64,000 nucleotides of DNA from the NCBI GenBank assembly GCA_033002965.1, contig JAURVB010010371.1, forward strand, positions 1-64,000, written 5' to 3'. Source of the stretch: Piper betle (Eukaryota; Streptophyta; Magnoliopsida; Piperales; Piperaceae). Every line of letters begins with the position of its first letter. Positions within the stretch are counted from its first letter, which is position 1. The notes under the pieces are model-generated. The model was not told the DNA's origin, did no database searches, and saw nothing but the letters and a program-made list of their open reading frames with translations. Shown here piece by piece: positions 1 through 11,258 of the stretch. Position numbers and translations under genes: made by a program.

Positions 1-600
1 ATTGGCATAAGTTAAAAAACCTACATGTACAAAATTTTATCTTCTATTATATATTAACTTAAAAAGAACTTATAAAGTAAATTGGTTGGCATAACTTAAA
101 AATTTATATGCACTAAATTTTATCTTTTATTATATGCCAACTAAGTTTCTTTATAATTTCTTTCTGGTTAACATATACAAGATGAAATTTTGTACTTGTA
201 AGTTTTTAAGTTATGCAAACCGATTTTCTTTTGAAGCTTTTTGGGTCTTGAAGTAAGTATATAGTAAATGATAAAACTTTGTACATGTGGGTTTTTTAAG
301 TTATGCCAACCGAGTTTATTATAAGTTCTTTTTAAATTTTCTATACGATGGAAGATAAAATTGTGTATGTGGGTTTTTTAAGTTATACTAACAAATTTTT
401 TTGGGTTTTCAAATTAATATATAATGAAAGATACAATTTTGTGTGGAGGGTTTTTAAGTTATGCCAATCGTGTTTCTTATAAATTCTTATTGAATTTTAA
501 AGTTAATATATGATGGAAGATAAAATTTTGTCCATATTTTAAATTATGCTAATCTAGTTTCTTAATAAGTTTTTATTGGGATTTCAAGTTAATATTGTTA
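1..600. repeat. AT-rich minisatellite, about 80-bp units, with orientation switch
   Basis: Units share a core around AAGTTATGCCAAC followed by a TTTCTTATAAGTTCTT-like stretch and AAGATAAAATTTTGT. Cores recur near 217, 298, 380, 455 and 538, so the spacing is about 75-83 bp. Positions 1-130 carry the same unit reverse-complemented, so the orientation flips near 130-170. No coding potential is seen. Confidence 0.7.
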
Positions 601-1420
601 CATTCAAATTTTTTTCTCGATTTGATGGCAAACCAAAGTATGATGTTAGAAATTCGTATAACTATTAATTTAACTACTATCGTATAAACTTCATAGAAGC
701 AAATTTCAAAAGCATAGATTGGAACCACTCAACGAACAACTAAAATTATATATACATATATAATCATGCATACTGTGTCAAAACACACAATGACACCACA
801 TGCAGCTTGGACAACTCAACAGAATATTCAACGAGTCATAAATATATACATATTTCAAAGTCTAATCGACGATAAACATATATATGTACCAGAATCTAGT
901 TAACGGTAACATACCCGTATCATAGAGAATCTGGTCGATGATAGTCGATGATAACATACCTGTATCATACATGTTTATGTACCAGAATTTAGTCGACGGT
1001 ACTATGCTCGTTTTAGTAGGATCATAAAAAGCACATATATGCATACCTATAAGTGTTGGTGCTTGGGCCAACATGATAACTCATGACCAGTAAATTAAAC
1101 TAGAAGTTTAGTAATACTGAGAAACACACATAACACATACATATAAGTTTTAATGTATGGGCCAATATGATAACCCATGACACTCAATCAAACTAGAAAT
1201 CTAATGACAACCTAATATAAGAAAATATGCACTTCAAAATATAGTTGACATACGACTATATTAACGTGCAACCAACTTCAATAACAAATTTTGATAAACT
1301 TGGAAAATGATGACTATGTTGAAAAACTCTACACAAAGGTGGTTGTTTCACACCGGTTTCCCCCTTTTGAATTGAGAAATATATGCGTATATCGACATAG
1401 TTTAGACCATACTAAATTAG

Positions 1421-1422
<2 letters not shown>
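601..1422. repeat. AT-rich spacer with two short tandem duplications
   Basis: Between 860 and 1010 a segment of the type AGAATCTAGTCGACGGTAA recurs three times. Between 1045 and 1210 a segment around GGGCCAACATGATAACTCATGA is duplicated with a period of about 94 bp. No gene is recognised; short ORFs here have no family resemblance. Confidence 0.5.

Positions 1423-1459
<37 letters not shown>
1423..1459. repeat. (AT)n microsatellite
   Basis: Uninterrupted AT dinucleotide run. Confidence 0.95.
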
Positions 1460-1460
<1 letters not shown>

Positions 1461-1629
1461 TATAATAATAAAATATGAAAAGATAATAATATACTTACAC
1501 ATTCCATCATAACGAAATACAAAAAGACAATAATAAAACTTATTAAAAGTAATCTATAAATATTATTAAATTTAATTAATTTAATAATATTTAAGATTTA
1601 TTTTGAATTAAAATAACCTAGTTATTTTT

Positions 1630-1960
1630 GTGATTTTACAAATATATAATGAAAGATAAAACATAGTGCATGTGGATTTTTTAAGTTATGCTATAAGTTT
1701 TCATTAAGTTTTGAAGTTAATATATAATGAAAGATAAAATTTCGTGTGTGGATTTTTTGAGTTATGCCTACTGAGTTTCTTATAAGTTCTTATTTAGTTT
1801 TCAAATTAATATATAATACAAGATAAAATTTTATGCACTTGAGTTTTTTAAGTTATATCAATTTAGTTTCTTATATGATCTTATTGGGTTTTCATGTTAA
1901 CATATAATAAAAGTTAAAATTTCATGTATGTGGCGTTTTTTATTTATACCAATTAAATTT
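1630..1960. repeat. Second block of the ~80-bp minisatellite
   Basis: The same core and flanks as the 170-600 block recur near 1684, 1760 and 1850 in the same orientation. It was probably contiguous with the first block before 1 kb of other sequence came between them (inference). Confidence 0.65.
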
Positions 1961-3219
1961 CCATTGTGATGTTAACCGGGTTCTCAATTTTCTTGTTTGT
2001 TGAGACAACTAGTAAAAATCCACTTAAGCACTAAATGAATCAAATCGGGCCCAACAGAATGTCTATTATGATGTTAATTGAGTTTTTTTAGGTACCAAAA
2101 GGAGTTGACTTTCTTATTTATTAAAATGATTTATGGAAGTTTACATTTGGTCCAAATGGTCCAATCAAAACGGGGGCTTAAACAAGCGTGACTAAGAATA
2201 TTTCCAACTGTTATTGTAATTTTGGCAAAGGTGGGTCCATATGATAATCTAGCATGCCTTTTTTTGTCTTTTCTTTTTAATATGGTGAGCATTAGCTATT
2301 GGCGGCTTTCATTTCTCTTACACTGGTCCAAATAAAAAAGGATTTGTAACAAACAGTTTAACACAGTTTATTATCTACCTGGGACCTCAGCGTCCAATGC
2401 AGAGAGCTATTGTCTCTTTCAAAGCAGCTTTGTTTTCTGGGTGGGTCGGAAGATTGTAAAAAGAAAGAATTTGTAAGTACAGGAAAACTTTTTTTTTTAA
2501 TTCTATTTCAAATTTCTTTCGAGCCCCATTGCAGTCATGGGACCCAAACCCATTATGAGCAAACCTTCCATGGAACCTTGCGTCAAGATGATGGCTTTTG
2601 TCACAGGAACCCAAAGCTGGGATCACAAATATGCTGAAAGATAAGGTTTGTCACAGGAAATAACTACTCGTGTATTAAAAATATACAAGCTCAAGCAAAC
2701 ACTCAGAAGCTCTAGCCATTTAAAAAACCGTCCTGTTTGTCAACAATTACTAAGTTATGGAGAGTAACATATAAAAGCTAACAACACAACATAAAAAATG
2801 GATGATAAGAGACGCAAGGAACTGGCAACTAATGACTCTCAAGTCGCCACCAAAAGATAAATCAGTTGGCACTTCAATTGCAATTTCATAACATATCCTA
2901 CCCCAGGGATTTCTTACTACAGAACCCGTGGTTGTTTCCAACCAACAAAATGGCATACCAGTTTAAAATCTATGCCAGAGAAGAAATCATCAAAAGACAA
3001 GTCCTGTTAATGAAGCACCGCGGAAGGAACATATGGACTGTAGCAACAGCCTATTAGCGACTGGCATGTCTACAAAAATAAAGATTTTGTTAAAGCTTTA
3101 GTTGCACTTTTGAAGTAGCAGTTTTGATTTGAAGGCCTTCCACACTTCGGGGCCAATGGTTGTATCCAACAAACAAAAAAAGGCCATACATGTCTGGTAT
3201 CCATGTCAGAGAAGCACCA
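1961..3219. other. Intergenic and probable 3' UTR of the CDCA7-type gene
   Basis: No gene is recognised. The part next to 3220 lies just downstream of the minus-strand gene's stop codon and should include its 3' UTR. A loosely duplicated segment (around 2945-3000 and 3165-3230) shares ATGCCAGAGAAG-type sequence. Short ORFs on both strands show no family match. Confidence 0.5.
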
Positions 3220-6200
3220 TCAATTAAGGATTGTTAAGGGCCTTGGCTGTCTCAATCTCCCTTTAATACTGTCTGGATTAGTTCTTGTAGATGGGCTTGC
3301 TCTTGTTGCCTTTGTCTTACATCTCAGCTTTCTACTAGTACCCTGATTCTGAGTCCGTGGGGCGCTAACTTCAATTGTTTGAGCCGTGTCACTTCCAGCC
3401 AATTTTTCCAGCCCTATAATTTCAAGGTTTAAATCTGTAGTCAAATCTTTTCCTTTTAACTCTGCTGTAGTTTCGACGATCCTATTTGAAGATTTGGTAC
3501 CAAGATTTTCTGAGTCATCCACAGCATCATCTAATTGGGTTGCACCATTGCTATCTGCAAAAGGTGAAGTAGCATCTACTTGGGATGTGCCAATGCTATC
3601 TATAGAAGGTAAAGACATCTTGGCAGAATGCTCCAACTGTGAGTCTTTGGCTTTAGAATCTAATTGGGTTGCACCATTGCTATCTGTAAAAGGTAAAGAC
3701 CTCTTGGCGGAGTGCTGCAACTGTGAGTCTTTGGCTTTAGCATCCACACGTTGGGTTTGAATAAGATAATGAGCAACAGATTTATATCCAAGGCCACAAA
3801 TCTGAGAAATATATGAGACAGTGAGATAACCACATTCACCAGCAATTTGGATTTTTTCCCCTCAAGTTTCTAAAATTGATCCTAATTTAGGTATAAGGTG
3901 GAAAGAAAGGACAAGAATAAGAAGTTTCCATTGAGTATAAAGAATAAAAGTAAAAATTTTAAAGCACATTAGGCATACCCTCCTGTATAAAGAACCAGTC
4001 GGAGCCCAGCCTTTCTTAATTCGGCATAAGCTACAATTGCATATGCCCCGGCAGACCGGGCAGATCCAGCTGGGGTTCTGATTAGCTTCAAGAACATTCT
4101 CACCATATCTGAGCCAAATTAAAACAGTTAGTCAATTGATTATACTAGCATTGCAACAAACTCAAATCACAATCTAAAGTATCTAACACTGGTAGAGCAA
4201 CAATAAGCAAACTGCACCACATTAAAGAAAACAACTAGCATCCTCACAAGCTCTAAGGTGGACCCTGAAATCTCCTGCCTAGAAAGATGGCAAAAAATTA
4301 AAAAAAATCCAATTGTTTCTTATATTTTTCAATCTCAGCAAGACCTTCGCCTGGCCATAGTGTTATTTTTCACAATCAAAATGGAAATCCTTGCTTATGA
4401 AGATGATGTTGAAACTTAATCATGGTTTGCCCTCCTTCAAGGAGGGAAATTCAAAGCAAAATCCTGTACGTTTATTTAATGTCACATGCGTTTGAACCAT
4501 CAATTTCAATGCCAAAGTAATTCATTGGTGTTATGTATCTGCATTTTTAACCCTGGCCTAAATTGATAAATGGATGCTTGCCAACTTTATGGTGCAAATG
4601 GATATATTGACAATAGAATACGGCCAGCAAATATGTTAGCTTTGCCTGAAAAGCCAGAGAGTAGTGACTTTATCAGAGGCTGGACAGATTCCAATTAAAT
4701 TGGTCTATCCTCAAGTGTATCCGCGAGGGGACAAAACAACAGTTTAATCTTTTCTTGGCTTCATAATTTGATTTTGAAGAAAAAAAAAGGAAGCATTTTT
4801 AGGTTTCATGTGTCCTAATTGTTGTTCACAAAAAGGTGCCTTCAATGCATGCTGCCCTGAGAAGCCATTGCGTGAGGATATGGTGGGCAAGCATGATCAC
4901 TAATGCTAAGAAAAGGAATTGTAATTATGGTTTCTCGAAGTATAATCGTCAACACTTCTCTGTATGAATTACAGGATTTTGGCCAAGATCATCAAACACT
5001 TCAAGCTGAAATTAAAACTCTCCATGCTCTTGGCTCATCCTCCTAATTGATTCTTTTGTGCAATGCCAGTTGCAGCCAAAGTCATGTCAGAGTTTCCTCG
5101 ACATTTGTGATGGTGAATGCATGCCAACCAATAAAAAATCTCCTACACTTATCACGTCAGAGATCACTTTAACAAATGACCTTTTTTGATGATACTAGTC
5201 TTTTTAAATGGCCAACACACAAATGTTCTGTAGTTAGCAGCTTATTTAACCATACATGGCTGCAACCAACAAAAAATCTTCTACCCTTACACATCATAGA
5301 TCACTTTAACAAATGACCTTTTTCTTACAATAATATTCTTTTAAATGGCTAAAGAACAAATGTTTCATAGTTAATTGCTGTTTTAATTGTATCTAAGATC
5401 CGTACTCGCACTCTTCTATTAACTATGATTACTCCAAGAGAGAGACCATACATGGCTGCAATCAACTCATGTATTCGGATTTAACCAAATAACTTATACG
5501 CAACCATCAGGCTTTCTTGATGAATTACCTCATGAATAAACAGTCTCCACAAAACTGGCCTTGAACAAGACTGCAACTGCTACAAGTGGTGCGATGTCCA
5601 AGAGTTTTTTGCCTGCAAGGTATATTTCTTAGTTTAAAAAACGCTTAATACAGTTATTGTACGAAATTAATCATGCTTGACTAAAAGAGGAAAGCAAACA
5701 AAAGGAGATACCCATTTAACAAACTCAATGTCTTCATTTTGCTACTTACCGATTCTTGTAACCACTAGCTTCTATCATACACAATTCCAAGCTTTACAAA
5801 TAATAAAAACTTCAAACTAAAAAAATTATGCATACATATGCTCAAGAAGGAAGTTAATAACTAGACTAAATAAACAGTAAAGGTCTTCATATTTTTGACA
5901 CCAGAAGCAGCTCAGTTATACTTCAACTGAAACATCAATGCCCTTAAGTTTAGATACTGCAAAATTTTATATCCTTTAAGCAACTATATTTTAGTAGTTG
6001 CTAGTAGATAATAGATGCACAACATCCAGGGAGTTTGGCAGACTCCAAACAAAACGTGAGTTTGCTAGTAAGTTCTTTCTGGAATTAAAATAAGTAAATG
6101 CTATATAACTGCATGAGGTTTCTTTGCCCCAGCCTTATGCACACCCACGCTTGGGTTGCACATCCAGTCCCTGAATAAAACTTTTTAACATCAGCAGGTA

Positions 6201-7394
6201 ATAAACAAGCAAGAATCCCATATAATAAAATTGTAGTGGTCGAATAGCTAAAACTCTTTGAAGGAAATGTGAGAAGAAATGGGCCTGATGTTCGAAGGGC
6301 AAATAATCATATGTATAATAATGAAGCCAGTAATGAAAAAGGTGCAATACCTGCACTGGTGGCATGTCTTTCCTGTAACTTGGTCATATATCCTGTTACG
6401 ATTCGAGTCATAACCATCTACAAACAAAACCCACTCATTTTCATATGTCCCAAGCAACTTCTCATGTTCCTCAGTGTACATCTCTGGCTTCTCACCCTCT
6501 CGTACCAAACCCACATCAACCAACGAATCCTTAACTCCATAACGTCGAACTTCATTGTAACTCACAGGAGTCAAATTCTGTAACCTTCAACATTCAAAGG
6601 CGAAAACAGTCATCCAGATAAGTAAATCAAAGCATCAAGTACCAAATTCAAAGCATTCTTCCAAGAATGTAGCTTGAAATTAGCACATTCACCACTCCTA
6701 AGTAAGCATTGAATAAATATTACCTGTAGCTCACAGAAATTAAAAGTCTTTACAATCAAATAGCTAAAACCGATAGCTAGACAGGAAATGAAAGCTTTCA
6801 ATATTAAATATAAAGCATTTCCTTACCTGAATAAAGCTCAGAACTAGGCCATGCATCGATCATAAATAAGCTTAAAAAATAAAAAAAACCCATGCATTAA
6901 ATAATAACAATAAAAATCTAACGTTCATCAAGAGTGAAACCAAGCATCAACACCTACAAATTAATATTGAATAAAATTGGATCTTTCCATAAAATCATAG
7001 CAAAAAAATGGCCACCAAGGGTGAAACCAAGGCATAAACACCCTAAAAATTGAATCTTTTTGGTATTAAACAGTAAAACATGCTCACCAAGATTCAAACA
7101 CTTCGCCATCACCCCCAAAATCATTTCAAATAAACATCGCATTCACAGCAAAACCAAGAGACCAAACCAACCACCCAAGAGAACCAAACATGCAACATCC
7201 CCTCCTCACCTAGACGACCGCCGGCGGAGGGGCGGCGGCGAAGACGCCGCCTTTCCAGCCGAGCTCAAATCCCGTGGCCTCTTGGCACCGACCCGCTTCT
7301 CCGACTGCGCCGTGGACTTGAGCTTGAGGGAGAGGTCTGGGATGCCCAGCTGCTGCATCCTCTCCAAGTTCCCCCGGATCCTCTCCTCCCTCAT
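3220..7394 (-). CDS. CDCA7-type zinc-finger protein (zf-4CXXC_R1), five exons
   Basis: Exons, minus strand: 7394-7210, 6584-6351, 5612-5529, 4108-3979, 3801-3220. All introns are GT-AG, phases agree (2,2,2,0) and the joined frame gives 404 residues plus stop. Residues 58-73 (RRSSR-LQNLTPVSYNE) precede the zinc finger, which has cysteine pairs C136/C139, C150/C153, C161/C164, C184/C187 and C191/C193/C196 in order, ending with RGICNCSLC. R140, G158 and R168 align with positions mutated in human CDCA7 in ICF syndrome (from family knowledge). CDCA7 proteins are nuclear DNA-binding partners of HELLS/DDM1 remodellers in DNA-methylation maintenance; a similar role here is inference. The C-terminus (residues about 230-300) is low-complexity with a repeated AKDSQL-HSAK / DSNGATQLD unit, and ends with a basic tail. 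The start used is the only in-frame ATG after an upstream stop. The conserved REEKSGYEK stretch lies before it, so the N-terminus may be short. Confidence 0.9.
5123..5400. repeat. Tandem duplication (~138 bp) inside intron 3 of the CDCA7-type gene
   Basis: The segment around AGATCACTTTAACAAATGACC occurs at 5161 and again at 5299, with matching flanks (CCAACAAAAAATCTTCTAC-type before it and ACAAATGTT after it). Confidence 0.7.
6915..7060. repeat. Short tandem duplication in intron 1 of the CDCA7-type gene
   Basis: AGGGTGAAACCAAGGCATAAACACC near 7018 repeats a diverged copy near 6931; period about 88 bp. Confidence 0.5.
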
Positions 7395-7447
7395 CTTCTC
7401 GTAACCCGACTTCTCCTCCCGCCGTCGCCGCCGCTGATCCCCGCCAT
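7391..7447 (-). other. Upstream ORF overlapping the CDCA7-type start (ATGA overlap)
   Basis: An ATG at 7447-7445 opens an 18-codon frame whose TGA (7393-7391) overlaps the gene's ATG (7394-7392). It lies one base out of frame with the conserved residues REEKSGYEK that precede the annotated start. It is either a real uORF or the true start disconnected by a one-base indel or sequencing error. Confidence 0.55.
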
Positions 7448-8125
7448 CGCCGGCGTCTCTGCGCCGCCGCCGCCGACCGTGGAAGAAAGATTGGAGCGTT
7501 TTCTTCTGGAAGAGTTAACGGTCGAGTGGAGATAGGAGTAGGGTAGGCGCACAGTGGGGGTGCCCGAGGTTTTTTGAATGGAAGTGTTACTTGCGCACGC
7601 CAGACATGCACGCGCATGGGAAAGTCAGGATTTTTGACCGTTGATGATCAGATAATCAACGGTTACAATCCTGTATTCTCTGTTGGCGTGTGTACCTGGC
7701 GTGCGCAATAAAGTCTTATAGGTTACGATTACCTGGTTTGAGCTGCGGGACAATGGGCGTTGTGAGGTGGGTTTAAGCGTTCACGTTGGTTATCTCGTGG
7801 ATTTTTTGAAGTATGTGTTTGAGGCTTCCCTTTGGTGGATTTTTGGGCTCATAAACTAACATTACAATAATTTTCTTTTTATATGTTTTTATTTTTTATT
7901 TCTTTTTTTGACACAAAGATAAAATACGAGGAAGGTTAGCATTGATTAAGTGGCGCGAAAATGTGCACTTCACGGTTCATAAGTTGAGTTTTTTCACTTA
8001 ATATATCCTCATATTTAGGTTGAGTTTCAAGAAGACTTGGTTTTTTTTTAAATTAAGAATCAAACAAATTTTTTTTATAAATTATTTTTTAAATAAATTA
8101 TAAAAAATATTGAATTATATTGGTC
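7448..8125. promoter_or_regulatory. Presumed promoter region of the CDCA7-type gene
   Basis: This GC-rich to mixed sequence lies upstream of the minus-strand gene. No clear TATA box is seen. GCGCGAAA at 7953-7960 fits the E2F consensus (TTTSSCGC read on the minus strand), about 560 bp from the ATG. The same octamer also occurs inside an LTR near 15075, so its presence is not specific. Confidence 0.3.
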
Positions 8126-9470
8126 GGATATAACACCTTAATTTGGCCAAAAATTATAAACTACTCGTTGGACAGTCACAGATGAACTTTACAGAAGCGA
8201 ATCTTAACCTTCCATGAGATTTAAGACAAATAACATACTAGATTTCATAGAATGCGTATAGAGTTCATATTACAGTAAAATTGATCATACACTTAAAAGC
8301 TTCTATATGGGCACTCTAAGCCACAATAAACACAAAACTTCCCCTATGACTAAAAGGTGACTAAGAATGCGATGATCACTCCAAACTATAAAAGAGGCAC
8401 ACCTTCGCTCTAGTTAAGAGGTTGGATACTGTGACATGTTCAATTTCTTATATTTAATTGAAGTGATTAGATTAGGTATCTTGATTATTTAATGTGGTTG
8501 AGTGCGGTATATGAAACATTGTGTCATAGTTACCTATTCTACATTCCTCACAAGTAAATTAAGCAAAGAGATCAAATGCTAAGGCATCATACTCTAATAC
8601 CCGATTTTCACGTGGGTTCTTCAAGTGGTAAGACACCGTACGTTCCTCCTACCCACATTTCTCTACATACACATACACAACTGTACCCAAATAGGTTCTG
8701 TATACCTAGATTCGCTCCTTATCCCAAGGTTTATATACTCCACAGTAATGCAATAATAAAAATAACAATAAGTTACACATGTACGCAAACATCATGTCAT
8801 ACCAAGGTCAAAATACATGGTTCATCATAAGTTTAGGGTCATGCCCACAATACAGTCATCCATAAGTTCAATACATATGTAAAAATAGCATCCCCGACAC
8901 CACCACTGAGCCACCAGATCCGTGTGCCTAGGTCGGTCAACGCAAAAGGTCCTCACCTATATATAAATAGGAAAAATGTCACCAATTTGATTACCAGTCT
9001 GAAATAACTACCAATAAAACAAAATTGGTAAATAGGTGAATATTCCATTACCTGTAAAAACTTAGAAAACTTTAAAAGCCTCCCATGGGTGATGAGCAAA
9101 ATAAATTATTAAAAGTGTCGGTGCGCAAGCACAACTAATATTGATACTCATAAAAATAGCTTAAGCCTTCACAACCTCTATATAACACCCCCTACAGTAT
9201 TCAGTTGGTAAAAGAATGGTTAAGATAGTGCCACCAATTCTAAAAAGATGTTGTGTTATGTAGTACCCTCACATTTCTCACTACCTCAAGGTTTGAAGGA
9301 GTATTAGAGCGATTTATAATGCCCATACATATCACTCTTATTGTAAAACTGTAAACCCTCATACTTATACTTAGTAGGCTTGGGTAGGGCTTGTTTAGTA
9401 ATATTTATGAAGCTTATCTTTTGAAAACCATCAATGTAAAACCTGGGCTTTTTGCCCAATAATTTTAGTT
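8126..9470 (-). mobile_element. Diverged, truncated LTR of the ~3-kb LTR family
   Basis: The left edge (TATAACACCTTAATTTGG) resembles the reverse complement of the family's LTR 3' end. The stretch 8950-9420 follows the order of the 14.28-14.72 kb LTR (AAAAATGTCA, AACTA-CAA, TTCCATTACC, CTACCTCA-GGTTTGA, ACATATC). No target duplication was found; the right end is lost. Confidence 0.5.
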
Positions 9471-11258
9471 TCGGTTCGATCTTGACCCGGATCAAGTTGC
9501 TTTCCCAACCATTTTTATCATGTGGGTATGTATGGTGTGGTATATGCGAGCCCCGACCTTTGTCTCTCTCTTTGCCCGGTGCCGTCTGACAGGACACTAC
9601 ATTGTGTCAACTCTTATTTTCTGTTTTTGTTCAAGCCGAGTCTACATAGGTTTAGAATTGTGTTTTTTGCAAGTTTAGATTGCTTATTATGTGTTTGGAA
9701 CCCCTTTCAGACTGTCCTAGCCTCTATGGGGCCCCCAAGACAGTTCCCAAAGTCGTCCCATTCAATTTAGGGCGAAAACCCTAGACTTTAGGGTTTTGGG
9801 TCAATCTATACATCATTAGGTATAATACCCATACCTCTTTAGGTGTGACACCTTACCTATGACATCACCAAGCCATGCCTTGGTGGTTAGGAGGTTTCTC
9901 TTTTTCTTCCCTCCTCCAACCCCCTACCTCCCCTTGGTCTCTCCTCTTCCTTCCTTTGCCTCTTCCAACTCCCTTTTGTTTGTTAGAGGTAAACTCTTCG
10001 CCCTCCATTCCTTGTTGTGTGTGTTTGGTCCTAGATCCGCCTTGGTTGCTGCCTGTTTTTTGTCAGATTTTCCCCTTGTATCTTGTTGAGTTAGGAGTAA
10101 CTAGGTGGTGGTTTCATAATTTTTTGAAGTGTAAATTAATTGTTACATATTTTTGAATGCTCGGTGGTCGCTATTTTGCACAAATCTTGTAGAAAATTCG
10201 TAAGTCATGTTCTAGAAGGCCTTTTTGTTTTTATGTTTACTTTGTTGTGTTCATGAAGTCTAGATCTAGAACTTTAATTTTCATCTCTTCTCCTGATATG
10301 GCTTCTATGATGCATTAGAGGTACCAAACTTGGCATAATGTGGCAACTTTCAAGGTCCATGTGACCTTGGCGGCATATTTCCCCAATTTTTACACCTTGA
10401 TGCAAGTTGCAGATGATGTACAACTTACACATGCTTATCTACGTGTGGGCTTGTTCATGTAAATTTTTTACACTAAGATAACCACTTAAAGGGAATGAGC
10501 AAAAACTCAAATTTTTTGGTGCATATAATGTGATGTTTGTATGTCTTGCCATGATATGAGATTATGCTCCATTGTAAGCTAATTAAAAGAGGTTAATAAA
10601 ATTTATAAAACTTGTGGTTAGCCTCAATAATTGTCTACTAGAAACTTTTAAATTTTGGTTTAATTTAAAAATCATTTATGTAGTTAGTTTGATCAGTTTT
10701 TTGGAGGGTACAAGAATGCAGGGTGAAACCATAATTCCTTAACTTCGGATGTAAAATCTAAAAATATAGTCAAATAATGATGAAATTTCTGCCAAACGTT
10801 AGGTTGTGTCCCTATTACACCATATTAAAATTTGGATGCATTTGGCTCAGTGGATCTTGTGTTAGAATTTTCCCAAACCCATGAGGTCTACCGAGTTCCA
10901 GAAAAAACTTAGTCAATACCTCCCATTTCCGAGTCCACTTAGGTCTAAATACTTGAATTTTGGACCTTAAGTCTGCTGGATTCAAGCTCATGGTGTTGGC
11001 TAACACTAACCACTTACTCAAGCCCATTTGAATTCTCCAAGCCTATGAATGACACTTGGTAAAATTGGTACGTAGCGCAGGAACATTGTTCCCATCACCT
11101 TAGTGGGCCTTGTTTACCATGTTGGCCTGTGTGCTAACACTTAATAATTTTTACCAAGACCCATTTGCCAAAGTTTGAGCCTAGTTAAATATCGTTTGGC
11201 CAGTTCAAAAAATCGTCTAGTTAAGTCCATTTGATAAAACCCTAGATATGAGACTTTT
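9471..11258. other. Unassigned repeat-like sequence
   Basis: No recognisable gene. A pyrimidine-rich patch (9890-10000) produces overlapping short ORFs in two frames, which argues against coding. The 10.8-11.05 kb stretch looks like plant retroelement sequence but could not be placed. Confidence 0.3.

Noticed and set aside
9859..10156. Overlapping 76- and 93-residue plus-strand ORFs
   Set aside because: Two frames are open over the same pyrimidine-rich patch, with no homology and no gene structure.
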